From the NCBI RefSeq assembly GCF_040436345.1, contig NC_133238.1:10108150-10172149 (forward strand): a stretch of 64,000 bases of DNA. Reading direction: 5' to 3'. The DNA is from Pagrus major (Eukaryota > Chordata > Actinopteri > Spariformes > Sparidae). The notes below the pieces were generated by a model. It saw only the letters and a program-made list of their open reading frames with translations. It ran no database searches and was not told the origin of the DNA. Below are positions 22,901 through 35,695 of this stretch, piece after piece; position 1 is the stretch's first letter, and each line of letters opens with the position of its first letter. The position numbers were made by a program, and so were the translations under genes.

Positions 22901-25900
22901 ATGATGACAGTTCAAAGAAAGCTACAGTGAATGGTACAGATACTGACATTGAAAACTTGGATGAAAACAACCAGCGCAGCGGCTACGACAGCTAACGCTA
23001 GCAGCGACCGCGTTAGCGCTGGGAGCCAATTTAGTTCAGTGAAGCTCCTGAGCAGGTAAGAGATGCCACTCAGGTTCCATTCTGGACAGACTGGATGTAT
23101 CAGCCCGAGTCAGGAGCTTCATGAGCAACACACCTGAGTGCAAGGCCACGTTTGGTGCCCTTTAAGTGAAGGTGAGATGTGTTATTTTTTTAAAATTATT
23201 ATTGTAATGGCTAATAGCACTGCTGCTGTGTGTTTACTCGAGCACTTATTTAATTCATTCGCTTCAGGTGTGTGTGTGTGCATTTGAATAACTGATGATG
23301 GAGATGTTCAGCACCAAGGACAGTGTCAAAGCTGTTTTCACTGTTACCAACGGAGGCTCGCATGCACACCACGGAGGTGGTTATGCGGTGACTTTGTGCT
23401 GGTAAACATGGTAATAAAAGTTTTTGTGCGTGGCTTATCTATGGGCCCCACAATGTGGAAGCTATGTGAAAGACAGTCAAGTCATTTGGCTTTGTGTGCC
23501 ACTAGAAATTAATGGGACTTTGCCTCCATGGGTGTGTCCAGGTATGATTATAACGTCCTTGGGCAGCCAACCAATAGGATTTATAGTAACGCTAATGTTA
23601 CAAGACGACACATTACTGTGATTTGTGACAGTCTGGTCACAGGCAATCATCACTGGACCCAAGCAAAAAAGATTGCTAATGCTAGCTTGACCCCATCTTT
23701 TCAATAACGCAGGAGGAACACAACAACTCATGAGTCGGCAGGAGTTGAGATGATGAACAAAAAGTAGGCTAACACCACACTAGGTTTCCATTTAATCGAG
23801 TGGAACATAAACTTCCCTCAACATTCCCAAATGTGGGAATAAGGGACAGACGTCTTAAATTTTAACTGTCAAACTTAAAAAGTATCAACGTTCAAAGGCT
23901 ACACAGGGCTATGACATGCTACAGTTAGTAGCAGATGTGGTTAATTTGTTGATTGAGGCTAGCTTACATGCTATTCCCGTGAATATGTTTGGTTAAATGT
24001 TAAATGCTCTTTTGAAAAACCAGAAACAAGATAAAAATAGCAGCAACAGCTCTTATTTCCTTACAAAAAAATTATGCGTGATAGTCACTTAAAATGTGAA
24101 CAAAATGTTCCATAATGAATTTCTTGTAATGCCTCAGAGTGCTTTTTCACCTGATGATGCCCCACACGCATAAGCACAGTTTAAAACGAGTTTAAAAGTG
24201 AGGCACCGGTTGCAAACTGTGAGCATGTGTTTGTAGAACTCGCCTCGCGTTCCATCTCTGATTTGCTGCCGGCCCACGAGACAGAGATTGCCTCATTGCA
24301 GGGACCCCAAAGTTAGAGAAAACAAGCCGCACACTTAACATGTCATTTCAACTGCGAGGCATCTTAAGAAGCAGCGCTGCAGCTGGCCCGGAGCCAAAAG
24401 CAACAGAATTCCTTCAGCTTGGAATGCCTGCTTGATTAATATAGAAAACAGAGTCTCGCTTGAGCTCATTTGGTGCAGAAGTGTGGCACTTTTCTGCTAG
24501 TTAACTTGCCTGTCAAAATAACGAGCCATGTCTGCCATGGCTTGGGAAGAACTTGACTATTTAAGGCCGGAGCACTCAAACTAATGACTCACTGTAATCA
24601 TCTCTTAGATAGAGTTTTCAAACTGGACTTCTCTTCCTGTGATGTCTCAACCGCTCACACTAAATCAACTTTACGTCCAATACAAGTCAAAATCAATGCT
24701 TTAGTGTCCAAGGTCTCATGAACGCACCCCCATTAACATTGATTTTCCCTGACACCAACACTGGATGAATACCACACATGGGAGCGCTTGTCCTTTTAGG
24801 AATTTGTGTGTGCAGGTGAGCGTCTAAGCATGTATTTGGGAATCTTTGTGTTTGTGTGTGTGCGCTCGCCCGAAGAGGAAGTTCCTGTGGCGAGACGGCC
24901 CTAAGCTGAACACACACACGCACCACTGGAAAAGCTCTGGAAAACAACTTCCTGTGGTCACCTTGCGCTCAATGACCCTGAAGAAAGAGACCCTTACAAA
25001 CCAAAACTCACTGTCTGTCCCTCACACACACACACTGTGCTAACCGGGCTGTCGACATGGTCGGAGCCAGGCCTTGGCTGTGACACACAGGGGAAGGAGG
25101 ATGAATGGGACCCTCAGAGAAAACCTTCAGTGTGACGGGCGAGAGAGGGAGGCACCGCTGCGAAAAAATGATTCAACCCCGGCAATCCTTTAAATCTCGT
25201 TGACATCTTCAAACAAGCATTTATTTTTCACTTAAACTACTAGAAATATCTGAGTTCGGGGAGACGACTTACTCACTCCCTCCACAAGCGACAATGGAGG
25301 CAAGTCATGAAACACGGTAGCTGCATTCCATTGACTGAAATCTGCATGAAATTACAACATGCAGTCGACTGCCGAGTCAGTTTCCATATATATCCCCTTT
25401 TGGCACAGAGCACAGCTCCGTGAAATCATCATGCCTACTTGAGTTTTGCTTACTTAACACTGTCGGGTGGACTATTAGGTGTCCACGCCTGTGGGCAGGT
25501 TCAGTGGCTGCATTCAAGACAGAAAGTGGTAGTGTAATAAATTCTGTTTTTTATGAAAGGTGGAGGGCATTTTCACATTCCTAGAGAAAATAATACACGC
25601 TTGAAGACTTTTTTTGTTTGCCTAATCAGCTCAAACTGAAGTGGACTTTTGAATGAGATAACCTGGCTCGCACATTTACATTCTATATCAGCTGTTCCTA
25701 CTTTTAGTTATTTACAATTATGACTTATTTTTTCATACAATTTGAAATGTTTAGTTCAGTTTGGTCAAGATTGCATTTTGCAGAAGTTTCAATCAAATGC
25801 ATTAGTTTTGGCTAACTAATTTAAATGTTAATACACTATTTTTAGCTAACAACTCCAACTCTTTGTAGATGATATCTAACTATTTTAACCATATCCATTA

Positions 25901-26933
25901 GCTAACTGATTTAAATGTTAGCAAGTGCTGTTCAGGTACACTGATTCAGGTCAGCATGAGGTCTGCTTAGGAGTATTTGTAATGTTCCGCCTTAAAAAAC
26001 AATATGTGTATATATCTCAGAGACTCTGTCTATCTATCTGTTCATGCACCACTGGAGGTACAAGTACCAGACAGTGTGAGTCACTCTACAGCTCTAATGT
26101 GTGATGAGCTGACAGTGAAGCTACAGTCTGTGGCAGCTGACAGCAAGCTGACAAGGTGTCATGTTTCAAATGGATATGTGTTGAATAAATGAGGAGAGAG
26201 AGAAGGGTGTGGATTAAATGTTGGGTTGATAGAACTGTATTACATTTTGGAATTACAGTTACATTACACAAGTTAACAGACATACAGTTTCAACATGTCA
26301 CCATTATGAAAAATGGCAAAACTAAGATACCCACCCATAAAGCTGGGGGATTTTCTTAAACCACTTCCTCTGACACACAGCGTCGATGTTTGGGCACAAC
26401 GGCTTTCTTTTTCTTAAGTTTTAGCACAGCCCCTGATGTGACAGCAGTCGAGCACTTTTTGCTTTGCAGCCCCCTCAACGGTACACAACTATCGTTCTCC
26501 TGACCAGAGAGACGAGCAGCGACAACCTTTTGCAGGTCTTGAAAACAAACAACCGCAGAGTGCTGCCAGGTGTTTTTCTACAAGGACACTTACAGAAAAT
26601 GAAGGTCGAAAGATGAGACAGGTGGGGAATGGATAGAAAGCTGCATTATGGGAATTGTAGGATGCAGCGTTTCAAGGAGGGAACTAAAAGTCAGCATGTC
26701 TCGGCCTCTGCAGCACCAGATTTGGCCTTTCTTTTTTGTAATCTGCATCTTGCAAGTCCTTTAACTTAATAACTATTACACTTATTCACTGGAGTACACC
26801 TTTAATAAAGACATTGGTCCCATATGCAAGAATTGTATAAAAAAAATTGTGGCGATAGAGAAAGAAAACATCTTCCTGATAAACATTTAATCAATGCATA
26901 AAGCATAAGTACAATTGAACAAAAATGTAATTA
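19979..26933. other. Intergenic DNA, no gene identified
   Basis: Repeat-poor. 20440-20640 and 24380-24600 are repeat-free with AT-rich cores; 22030-22430 is CpG- and CA-rich. A 98-codon frame at 22699-22995 has no recognised motif. No splice-consistent gene is apparent. Confidence 0.5.
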
Positions 26934-27232
26934 AAAGGTGCAATATGTAAGAATTGGCCACCTGTCAAATTTATACTCCAAACAAATGGAGGGCAGCATA
27001 TCACCAGAGTAAACGCTAACTGCTGTAACTGCTGTTCTCTGCTGTTAGCTCAGTTAGCCGTGCAGCTAGCGGTTCAGAGTCTATCGCCTCTTGAGTTTCA
27101 AAGTGGTATCAGGAAACAGGAGAGACCTTGCTAGCTAGTTAGCATGCAGTCATAAGTAGGTGATCTGCAACACAATACATAAGTGTCTTTGACTAGATGT
27201 CATCACTGTTATTTCTTCACACCGTTAAAGGT
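26934..27232 (+). mobile_element. Family-1 MITE, right end lost
   Basis: TAAAAGGTGCAATATGTAAG at the left, then GAATTGGCCACCTGTC and CTAGTTAGCATGC as in the 17110 copy. It ends near TTATTTCTTCACACC without the right inverted repeat, directly followed by TTAAAGGTACCGTGCGCAG, which may be the edge of another short element. Confidence 0.65.
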
Positions 27233-27828
27233 ACCGTGCGCAGTTTCTGACCACTAGTAGCGCTGTGGAGTCGTGTTTTCACAAGTGAGCTCCAGTTTTG
27301 TTTATATCTTGCACGCGTTTGTGGATAGGATGAATATGGAAAGCTAAGCTAATATTTGAGTGACATGTTGACTTGAATTGCACATCAAGATATCAACCGG
27401 TCAAGGCAGATGGCCGCCCACCATTGAGTCCGGTTCTGCTCTGAGGTTTCTGTCTAGACCTGCTCAATTTGTAAAGTTTCATGAGATGACTTTTGTTGTG
27501 AATTGGCGCTCTGCAAATAAAGACTGACGATAAAGACTGATGATGTGTAATTAAACACAATGGCAAATACATTTGCTAGCATAACAGGCTATATGATACG
27601 CTACAACCTGTACTCTGGCTTGGTTTTCAAAATATCGTCTGTGTTTCATGGCCTTTAGCCAAAGAGTCAGTTCATGGCTTACACTTTATAGTCAGAGGAA
27701 TACTGTGTATAATCTTATTTTCGTTGGCTTCCCCATAATCCCCTCTGTGCTTAAGAGGAAGTTACTTATCAAGGATCTGGTCAACCTGAGCTTCATGTTA
27801 CTGCCTCTTTAACCAACCCAATATCCTG

Positions 27829-27830
<2 letters not shown>

Positions 27831-27889
<59 letters not shown>
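27831..27889 (+). repeat. (TG)n microsatellite, about 29 repeats
   Basis: Uninterrupted TG dinucleotides. Confidence 0.98.
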
Positions 27890-27891
<2 letters not shown>

Positions 27892-28031
27892 ACCATGCGT
27901 TTCTTGGAAGGAGGCGGACTACTTCATGTTTAGACTCAAACAGACACACACGCTGTCGTAGACGCACATATTCAAACAACCGTGCACTCCCACATACACA
28001 CGCGCGCGCACGCACACTCCCAGCATAAACA

Positions 28032-28057
28032 GACACACACACACACACACACACACA
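28032..28057 (+). repeat. (AC)n microsatellite
   Basis: Thirteen AC dinucleotides, 140 bp from the TG run and so a possible inverted partner; preceded by CGCGCGCG-containing alternating sequence. Confidence 0.95.
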
Positions 28058-28155
28058 GACTGCTGCTCTTTGAGGCCGCGGAGCGAGAGCAGCAAATGAT
28101 CGCCGTAAAAGTTTGCTGTTGCTATCGACAAAGCGGCCTCTGTTCTTAATTTTGT

Positions 28156-28400
28156 GCCCCCCTCCCCGACCACCACCGCCACAGACGCCCCCTCTCCTCC
28201 CTCCTCCCTCCTCCTCCCTCCTCCTCCCACACATTTCATGCCTTCTCCCTCCTATATCCCTCTCTCTCCTCTCTGTTACCCTCTCTTTTCTGTCTCTATG
28301 TCAACCCCCCTCCACCATGCTCCATCCTCTCTCTCTCTCCCTCATCCTCTTCATTCAGCTCACCCCCCTCCTCTCCCCTCCCCTCTTCGCTCTCGCACTT
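28156..28400 (+). repeat. Polypyrimidine low-complexity tract
   Basis: About 245 nt mostly C and T, with CCTCC and TCTCTC runs. The proline- and serine-rich frames read from it are artefacts of composition. Confidence 0.9.
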
Positions 28401-30639
28401 CGGATGTAGGGCAGGGAAAAAGGAAACAGCGCCAAGCTCTGTTTGACAGGGGGAGAGCAGGAGCTGAGACTGCGGCAGAGGGACCATTTTGATGTGTGCG
28501 CGAGGCTGCATGGTGACTGGAGTTAGGTGTCAAGGGAGGAAGGATGGGGGGTGAGGGAAGATCTGCTTCACGGATCAGCGTGTGGTTTCCAGATACCTGC
28601 AGCAAGCGCAGGTGATGCTGCCACAGTTTTGGCAGGTCTGTCCTTGTAAACATCATACGCTGGAGTAAGCCCAAGTCCCACTTTGACAAGCTTGATTATC
28701 CAACTCGAAGTACTCAGTCTGCCGTGTCAACAGATGCTTGAGCTAAAGTTATGTGTGCTTAAACTGGCAACAGACAAGTTTTTTTAACGTGTTATTATGA
28801 AGTAAATGCAACTGTTACACTCTCCCCCCGTCTGTGTTTCCTCCTCCCCTTCTCTCAGGTGCTGCTCATCAGGCAATTAGCCCTGCCCCATATTTAAGGG
28901 AGGGTGGAGCAGCAGGAGGCCTCTCTTCTGTCTCTGTCCTCAGTTGGTGTTTTGTTTTCTTTGAGGATGGAGATCTGGTAGTCCTGTTTTCGTGGCTTTG
29001 TTTGTTACTTTGGTTCGAAAGTCTTTTCTTAGTTTAGGGAGTGAAGTTCTGGGTCCTCCGGCCCACTGCATGGCTGGCCCAGACTTCATTTTCCTTGGCA
29101 AACTTGTTCTCAGGTATATAAATATGTTGCTGGTCACGAGATAAAGCCAACTGTTTGTTTTGTTGTGGCCGTAACAGCGATGGCTATAGAATAATGAAAC
29201 CATCAGTGTGTAGATTGGCTCCCTATAAACTTGGCTTTCACCATGACATTTTGTCCGCCTTCAGGTACGGAATCTCCCGGGAAAACGAAGGCTGACCGGC
29301 GATCCAGTCAGGCAGGCAGCCTGGCACTATTTTTAGAATGAATGGATAAACTGACGTTGCTAGAAAATGAGAAATGATCAAAGATCATCAGTGACAAATT
29401 ACGCTCATTAGAAGTTTCATTGATGAATTACTTACAAAGTTATGTTTACTTTTTTTTACTTCAGTCTCTCTTCAAACTCAACACTACCCATAGAGACGGA
29501 CATTTTGAAAACAGTAAAACGCACATAGCGTGATGACTGAAATAGTCACATAAGACTTCTGATACGTAGCTTGTAATTCTGGATAGTCTGTAATGACATT
29601 TGGCTCGGGAGTGCGAAATCAAACTAGCATTTTTTTGCCAAAAACAAAATGATGGAAGTGAAGGGGATGGAGACAGAAGGTGAAGTCATCTGGCTGGATG
29701 CATTAATTGACGGATTCCGGGGGAAAACGGGGGATGAGCAGGGGGGAGATTGTAGGTCAGAATGTAAAGTTGGAATTAATTAGGGCCCATCGCGGGGCAA
29801 ATGAATGGCTCATTGTTATCACGGACAGACAGCGAGGAGGAACAATCTGGGCTTTGTGCTCCAGGTTCACCTCTCCGTCCCCCATTTTCTTTCTCGCTAC
29901 GTAGATGATAACGTTTCAGCATGCAACGCCAAGAGGAAGATATATAGGACCATCATCGTCGTATCATAAAGTAGCAGTTGTTGTTTCCAGCAATGCATTA
30001 TAAAAACAATAAAATTATCTACAGCATATTCCTTTAACGTGACAATACTCACACCCTGAATGATTTGCATTGAGCACATGTGCACGCCTCATGTGTCTTA
30101 TGATGTATGTAAGTTGTAGTGAGACTGAGGGCTCTGTTTGAACTCGACAGAGGGGAGAATGGGACAGGCAGGTGGCTCTTATCTCTGGCAGACCTCAGCA
30201 CGGGGACACTCGCTGCATTGTATTCTCCCTCCCTCGCTCGCACACACGCTCTCACGAGCACACTCGAGCGCCGGGCCCGCTGGCTCGGTACCAACCATCT
30301 GCCGTGGAGGACGGGAGCCTTCCACTCCTCAGTGGTGATGTATGGTGTCTGGCTGCTACTTGCCACCTCACCCCACAGTCACAAGTTCAACACTTCATCA
30401 TATAGAGCCAGAAGTGGGTCAAACTCCAGCACTAATTGCTTTGAATGCTTTGAGTGTTTGAGTGCACGACTTTGCACTCCGCTCGCTAAGAACTACCAGG
30501 GTTTGGAATTATACTTGAAAGAAAATCAATATTATAAATGCTGAGTCTTATGATGTGTTCCAGGAGCAGTGGGTATTAAGTCACTATGTCTTTCACTTGG
30601 TTTTAAGCCCTGCTCGCGGCGAGGCTTTGTGGATGGCAC
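28401..30639. other. Intergenic DNA with a repeat-free block at 29640-29890
   Basis: 29640-29890 contains GAATTAATTAGGGCCCATCG and CATTGTTATCACGG (SOX/homeodomain-type cores), with no repeat. Candidate regulatory DNA only. No gene. Confidence 0.25.
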
Positions 30640-31480
30640 ATTTGGCACAGTTGGTCCAACGCTTTGGTCAAGACTGAAATATCTTAACTATTGAATGGGC
30701 TGCCATGATGTTAGGTACGGACATTCATGGTCGCTAGAGGATGAATCTTACAGGAAACCCCTGATGATCCTTTGACTTTTCTTCTAGCGCCACCAAGAGG
30801 TCAACACTTATAATGTTGAGTGAAACAACTGTAGAGCAATGTTTTTCTGAACAGACATTCCTGGTCCCCATAGGATGACGCCTACTGACTTTGGTAATCC
30901 TTTGACTTCATCTTGAGAGACCATGAGTTTGTCATATTTGTTTGTTTGGTGAAATGGCTGGCCAACTACTCAGTGCATTGCTATGACATTTTTACATTCA
31001 TAGTCCCCAGAAGAGGAATCTCAAGGTCTTTCATGTTCCCTTATCTTTTTTTGACTTTAGTGATTTTGTTTGTTTGTTTGTCTTTACAATATAGAGCCTT
31101 GTTTTTTAACAGACCTTCCTGGTCCCCAGAAGATTTTGGTGATCTCAATGAGGTTGACATTTTTGTTGGGGTTTTTTTGTGAAATGGCTGAACAACTACT
31201 CAATGGATTGCCATAACATTTTTACATTTTTAACATTCATTGTCCCCAGAGACTGAATCCTCCAGGGACCCCCTGATGATCCCCTGATTTTTCTTCCACT
31301 GCCACCAAGAAGTTGACATTTATAATTTGGACTAAAATGTCAATTTTGAACAGACATTCCTGGGCCCCAGAGGATTAAGACTGTGGTGATCTCCTGATTT
31401 CTCCTCTTGAGACGACTAGTCAATGGATTGCCTTAACATTTTTTTAATTTTTGACATGCATGGTCCCCAGAGGATAAATC
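30640..31480 (+). repeat. Degenerate array of the 'GTCCCCAGAGGAT' fish repeat
   Basis: At least five variants of ACATTCNTGGTCCCCAGAGG occur near 30720, 30855, 31115, 31235, 31350 and 31455, alternating with GGATTGCCATAACATTTTTA. This looks like a chain of partial duplications of one repeat, without protein motifs. Confidence 0.6.
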
Positions 31481-31619
31481 CCGCTAACCACAGAGCCTTG
31501 TCATTACACTTCCTGCAGACCTGTCCTGTCAAGCGAAGATGCTCATCTTAGCACAATCATTCAAGCTAATTTGATTTACAACTTTCCTAATTCTGATGCA
31601 ACCAGGTCCAGATTTATTT

Positions 31620-31960
31620 CGTCTTGGCCTTAAATGATTCTTCTTATTGACTCCAGTCCTGCATTCAATCTCAGCCGTCTGCCACTGAACTGGAGAGCAC
31701 TGCCAGTAAGTGCTGTTTATTCCTTTCCAACTAATGGGGATCTATGCATCAGAGAGACCGTTAGACAACCTTTCCTCCCTATTGACATCTTGATAAGTGG
31801 AAAATTGGGCCTGGAAATGGAGCTGGAGAAGGTTTACGGAGTCTCTCCACCCTGCATAATTGCAGCCTCGAAGCTGGCCGTAATTAATCTTTGAGAAAAC
31901 TTGTCAAATTATTAATAGGGCCCTTAAGTGATGGCCCTGAAAGGAGGCCACTGTTCGGAG
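31620..31960. promoter_or_regulatory. Candidate conserved non-coding element
   Basis: Repeat-free block between the two repeat arrays, with GCCGTAATTAATCTTTGAG and AAATTATTAATAGGGCCC. Looks like unique sequence with clustered TAAT cores; no conservation data available. Confidence 0.25.
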
Positions 31961-32530
31961 ACGGAGGAGAGGGAGCGAGAGCTTTCGGAGGGGCTGTTTA
32001 CTGTGAAAATACGAAGAGGTCGCTCTCCAGGAGTTCCGCGACTCCACGTGTCAAGGCTCTCCACACATGAAGGAGTTAAAGGGAATGTCGGCCTCTCCGG
32101 AAACCAGAGAGCTCAGACTCAAAACTTGAAATGTCATCAGGTATAAAGTGAGCTGCTCTGTGGACACTAAATGGAAGATTGATTTTCGTCAACGCGGCAA
32201 GTAGTCTATGGCTTTGGGAGAGAGATGTTCATGTTCAGATATATGTGAGAAATCTTAACATCTCTGTCTTGCAGCACATAGGCTACACTCTTTACCCTCT
32301 CTGCCTCTCACCCCACCCCCTGCTCCTGGTGAACACAACGACCATTGTTTCACCAACCGGCCACCTCACACCATCCCATTCACACTTTTGCATCTTTGCA
32401 AGCCTCTGTATGTAGCATCGTGCAAGAGGGGATTACTCACCTATATCAGTCTGTGGCTGTGCAAACGCGCCACACGATCATGTAAATTATTTCCAGGAAT
32501 TGGCTAACCCAAAGGTAAACAAGAACTAGG

Positions 32531-32730
32531 AGGCTACACGCTAGTGGGTCTGTGCTGTGAGCTAAATGCTAACATCAGGAAGCTAACATTCCCACAGTGA
32601 CAATACTAAAGTGCTGACGTTTAGCAGGTGTCATTTTTTTACAATGCTGACATTCTCAGCTGCAAGTTCAGTGTTCAGTGTTAATTAGCAAATGTTAGCC
32701 AACATGCTACATGGAGGCTGATGCTAGTGC
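32531..32730 (-). repeat. GCTAAC-rich dispersed fish repeat
   Basis: TGTGAGCTAAATGCTAACAT, AAGTGCTGACGTTTAGCAGG and TAGCAAATGTTAGCCAACAT are typical of a teleost repeat. Related pieces lie at about 39790-39870 and 63195-63373, which carry the GTCTTGTT(C/A)AAC end. Confidence 0.5.
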
Positions 32731-32819
32731 TAGTGTTACAAATAATTTATTTTGAAAATTCTGACCCCACGATTGCCCTCGATGAAAAATGGATCAACAA
32801 GGTGTGGTAATACATCCTG

Positions 32820-33290
32820 AGGGGATCGTGAATGTCTCTCCAAAATGTCTGTAAAAGAATAAGGGGAAATGAAAGTCATTAGTATTCATCCTCTGGAGAC
32901 TATGACTGTCAAAGATTTAAAAATATCATGGCAATCCATTGAGTAGCTGTCCAGCCATTCCCCCTTTAAAAATGTCAAACCTCATGGTATCTCAAAAGGT
33001 ATCTCAATCTGGAAAGGTCAAGGGATTACCATCATCAGAAGGCTTAATCCTCTGGGGACCAGGAATGTCTTTTAAGAAATATGGATCTATAGGGTTGAGA
33101 CATTCCACCCAAAAACAGCAATATCAGCCTTGTGGTGGTTATAAAGCAAAAGTCAGGAGAACACCAAAGTCAGTAGGAATTATCCTCTGGGGACCATGAA
33201 TGTCTGTACCTAACTCCATGGCATTTCACCCAACAGTTAAGATAGACTTTATCGTCTTGACAGAAGTGTTGGACCAACCAACCAACATTA
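32820..33290 (-). repeat. Same 'GTCCCCAGAGGAT' repeat, inverted copies
   Basis: Reverse complement motifs ATCCTCTGGGGACCA at about 33047 and 33182, ATCCTCTGGAGAC at 32889, and TCATGGCAATCCATTGAG at 32927. Opposite orientation to 30640-31480. Confidence 0.6.
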
Positions 33291-34398
33291 TTCCCTGGAG
33301 ACAGTCAGCATGGCTAAAAACGTGGCTGTATTCCATCATTTTTCATCTGAACAATGATGGTAATACATAGTTTTACGCCTCATAGGCTTCCCATTATATC
33401 ACACTGTATGTTGTCATTACATCTGTTTGAAGTTCCAATCATCATTCTAGCTTTAACATCAAAATCAATCAGAAAGTAACTGGAGCAGTACTGCTTGCCT
33501 TTTATAATTGGAGTTGATTGTGTTAGTGTAAATTTAACTGAACAACTCACACTACCGTCTGCTACAGTCGGCTGATAATATACTCTATAGTCAATTTCAT
33601 ATCACTCTATTGTTAGCATGGAAACTAATTACATGCTTGAGCACAGTTCTTCTGCTTTCATAAAGAAAGAGAGGCAAAACATTCAATGAGGGAAACGACT
33701 GCACAGTGAAAATAAAAACAAGATTAAATTTTATGGGATGCCAAAGGCCATAATCCTTATTGGCAATTATTGGAGCATAAAACTCCAGAAGATAGTGCAG
33801 GTTTAGAGAATCCTGGAGGCAGAAAAAGAGACTTTACTTTTGAAAATTTGCAACAACGTGACTGAATTTCAGATATTGTACTTTATTTTGGAAATCTTCC
33901 TCCTCTCCTGGACGCTGTGTCCTTCTGCAGATTAATGAGAGGTTGCGTTGTGGCGTATTATTCCTCAACTAGCAGACCAGGTGGCATCCACAGGAGAATG
34001 TCAATATTTGCTGACGTTGATCTTGTACCAGTGTGTGTAGATTATAAGTGCTGTTCCAGAAACACAGTGTCGCAAGGGAACAAGGGATAAATGGTGCAGA
34101 AGTCAAACAAAACAGAAAAAAAAAAAAATGTGTTTGTTGTTCAGTCTGGGTTTAACAGGTGGCTTCAAGCAATGAGATGGGACATTGGGTGACAAAATTG
34201 GTTGGGTGAAGGATATTAGTGCTGCTGAAGCTTATTTTAATCTGTGTTAGTACTTGTTTAGCAATATCAGAGTCTTAAAAGTTGCTTTAGCTGGATGTGA
34301 GACTGCTTTGCTAGCTAGAATGGCCCACAAGCTAATGGTAAAGTGCAGTTTACACAATGGCAGGTTAGCTTGCATCAAGCTAGTTCAAGATGAGTGGT
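33291..34398. other. Intergenic DNA, nothing identified
   Basis: AT-rich, no gene or recognised repeat. Confidence 0.5.
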
Positions 34399-34725
34399 GA
34401 AAAAATTGAAATTATCAACAGAATATAAAGACATAACAGTGCTGATGTTACATTAAAGATGTCTATGTGTTGTGTTGCACAGATATCTTTTGAAGTTAGC
34501 ATGCTAACCAGCCAGCCCCTCGCCATTTTGCACCTCGAGAGGGGATAGTAGCACCAAGATCTCGTGGTCCGAGCTCCCAGTCCAGGTAGAGCGAGCTAAT
34601 TCGACTGCTAGCTGCTCGGTTAACTGAGCTTACTAGCTAACAGCAGCTAGCTGTGTGTTAGCCGCAGTTGTTTGGAGTTGTGTGAATTTGACAGGTCGCC
34701 AATACTTGCATATTGCACCTTTAAA
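34399..34725 (-). mobile_element. Family-1 MITE, left end degraded
   Basis: Shares ATTATCAACAGAAT, GTTAGCATGCTAACCAGC and the terminal TTGCATATTGCACCTTTAAA with other copies. The left terminal repeat is not recognisable. Confidence 0.62.
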
Positions 34726-35504
34726 TTCTTTTTTAGTCACTTTTTAGGTCTATTTTAGCACCAGATAGGTGTGGTTTGCCACACAGGATTATACAAAACA
34801 GTTTAGACAATTCCAGGAAAGAACTAAAGTAAACTTTCTTTTCCCTCAGAACGGTGCCAATGCAGGACAACCCACCCACGAAGGATTACCCCACACACTG
34901 ATCATACAATATTTAGTGTAGGACTTCAAAGATCTTCACATCCCATTGACAAATTCCTGGTTCTTTTAAAGAGATAACCTATAGGCCACATCGGTGCTCG
35001 TCGTGTGTAATCTTCCCAGCTTTCACACTTGTGGGAAATGCCCGAAAAATCCCTTTGTATGTGCAAAACGAGCGTGCTGGGAGGGGATGTGTTGTGTGTA
35101 CATGCAGTCACAGCTTCACGCTCGACACTCGACAACAGACAGGTATGTCCTGGAAGCCGTTCCAAAGCCATTCTTCCTGTGTATATATAAAAGATACCCC
35201 AAGGCCCTGCTGTTTGTAGTGATTCCTGAATGAAGGAGGCGTGTGTGTACATGTGGAAGCCCGAAAGCGGAACACACAGCTTTTCTGTTCTTCCGCAACA
35301 CCATGTTTCATGCCCACTTGAAAGCCTCGCTGCCTTGTGCCAAAGAGATTACATATTTCCTCACCTAGTGCCACAGGGTGAAGGAGCTGTGCTCTTGTGT
35401 GGGTGACTGTTGTGAGTGAATGGATGGTTCAGTAGGTGTAGCACGCAGACCGTTATTTATACATGACACAGGGGTCTTTTTCAGAACATGGCGGAAATTA
35501 TTTA

Positions 35505-35695
35505 AAGCTGCTGTAAGTGATATATTTTTTATTATAATAAGTGTTTAATAGCTCAATATTACAAAAGTAATCGCTGGCTCCAGCTTCATATTGGGTGTGC
35601 ACATATGCAAATATGGTATCAATCTTCTCACCAAACTCTCGGCAAGAAAGCTTCTAAGGGATTTTCTCAAAATGTTGAAATAGTCCACAGGCCTT
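35505..35695 (+). repeat. Fragment of a fish dispersed repeat
   Basis: ATTTAAAGCTGCTGTAAG..., GGTATCAATCTTCTCACC and CTCTCGGCAAGAAAGC recall a common teleost repeat; both ends are unclear. Confidence 0.4.

Noticed and set aside
22699..22995. A 98-codon frame with non-repetitive composition
   Set aside because: No homology I recognise, AT-rich start and no splice partners; could be part of an unknown repeat, so not called a gene.
27834..28028. Cys-Val repeat protein
   Set aside because: Translation of the TG microsatellite.
28113..28511. Proline/serine-rich frames of about 100 codons on both strands
   Set aside because: Produced by the polypyrimidine tract; no start context, splice signals or domain.
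30640..33290. LINE or retrovirus remnant
   Set aside because: No reverse transcriptase, integrase or LTR signals in any frame; only non-coding repeat phrases.
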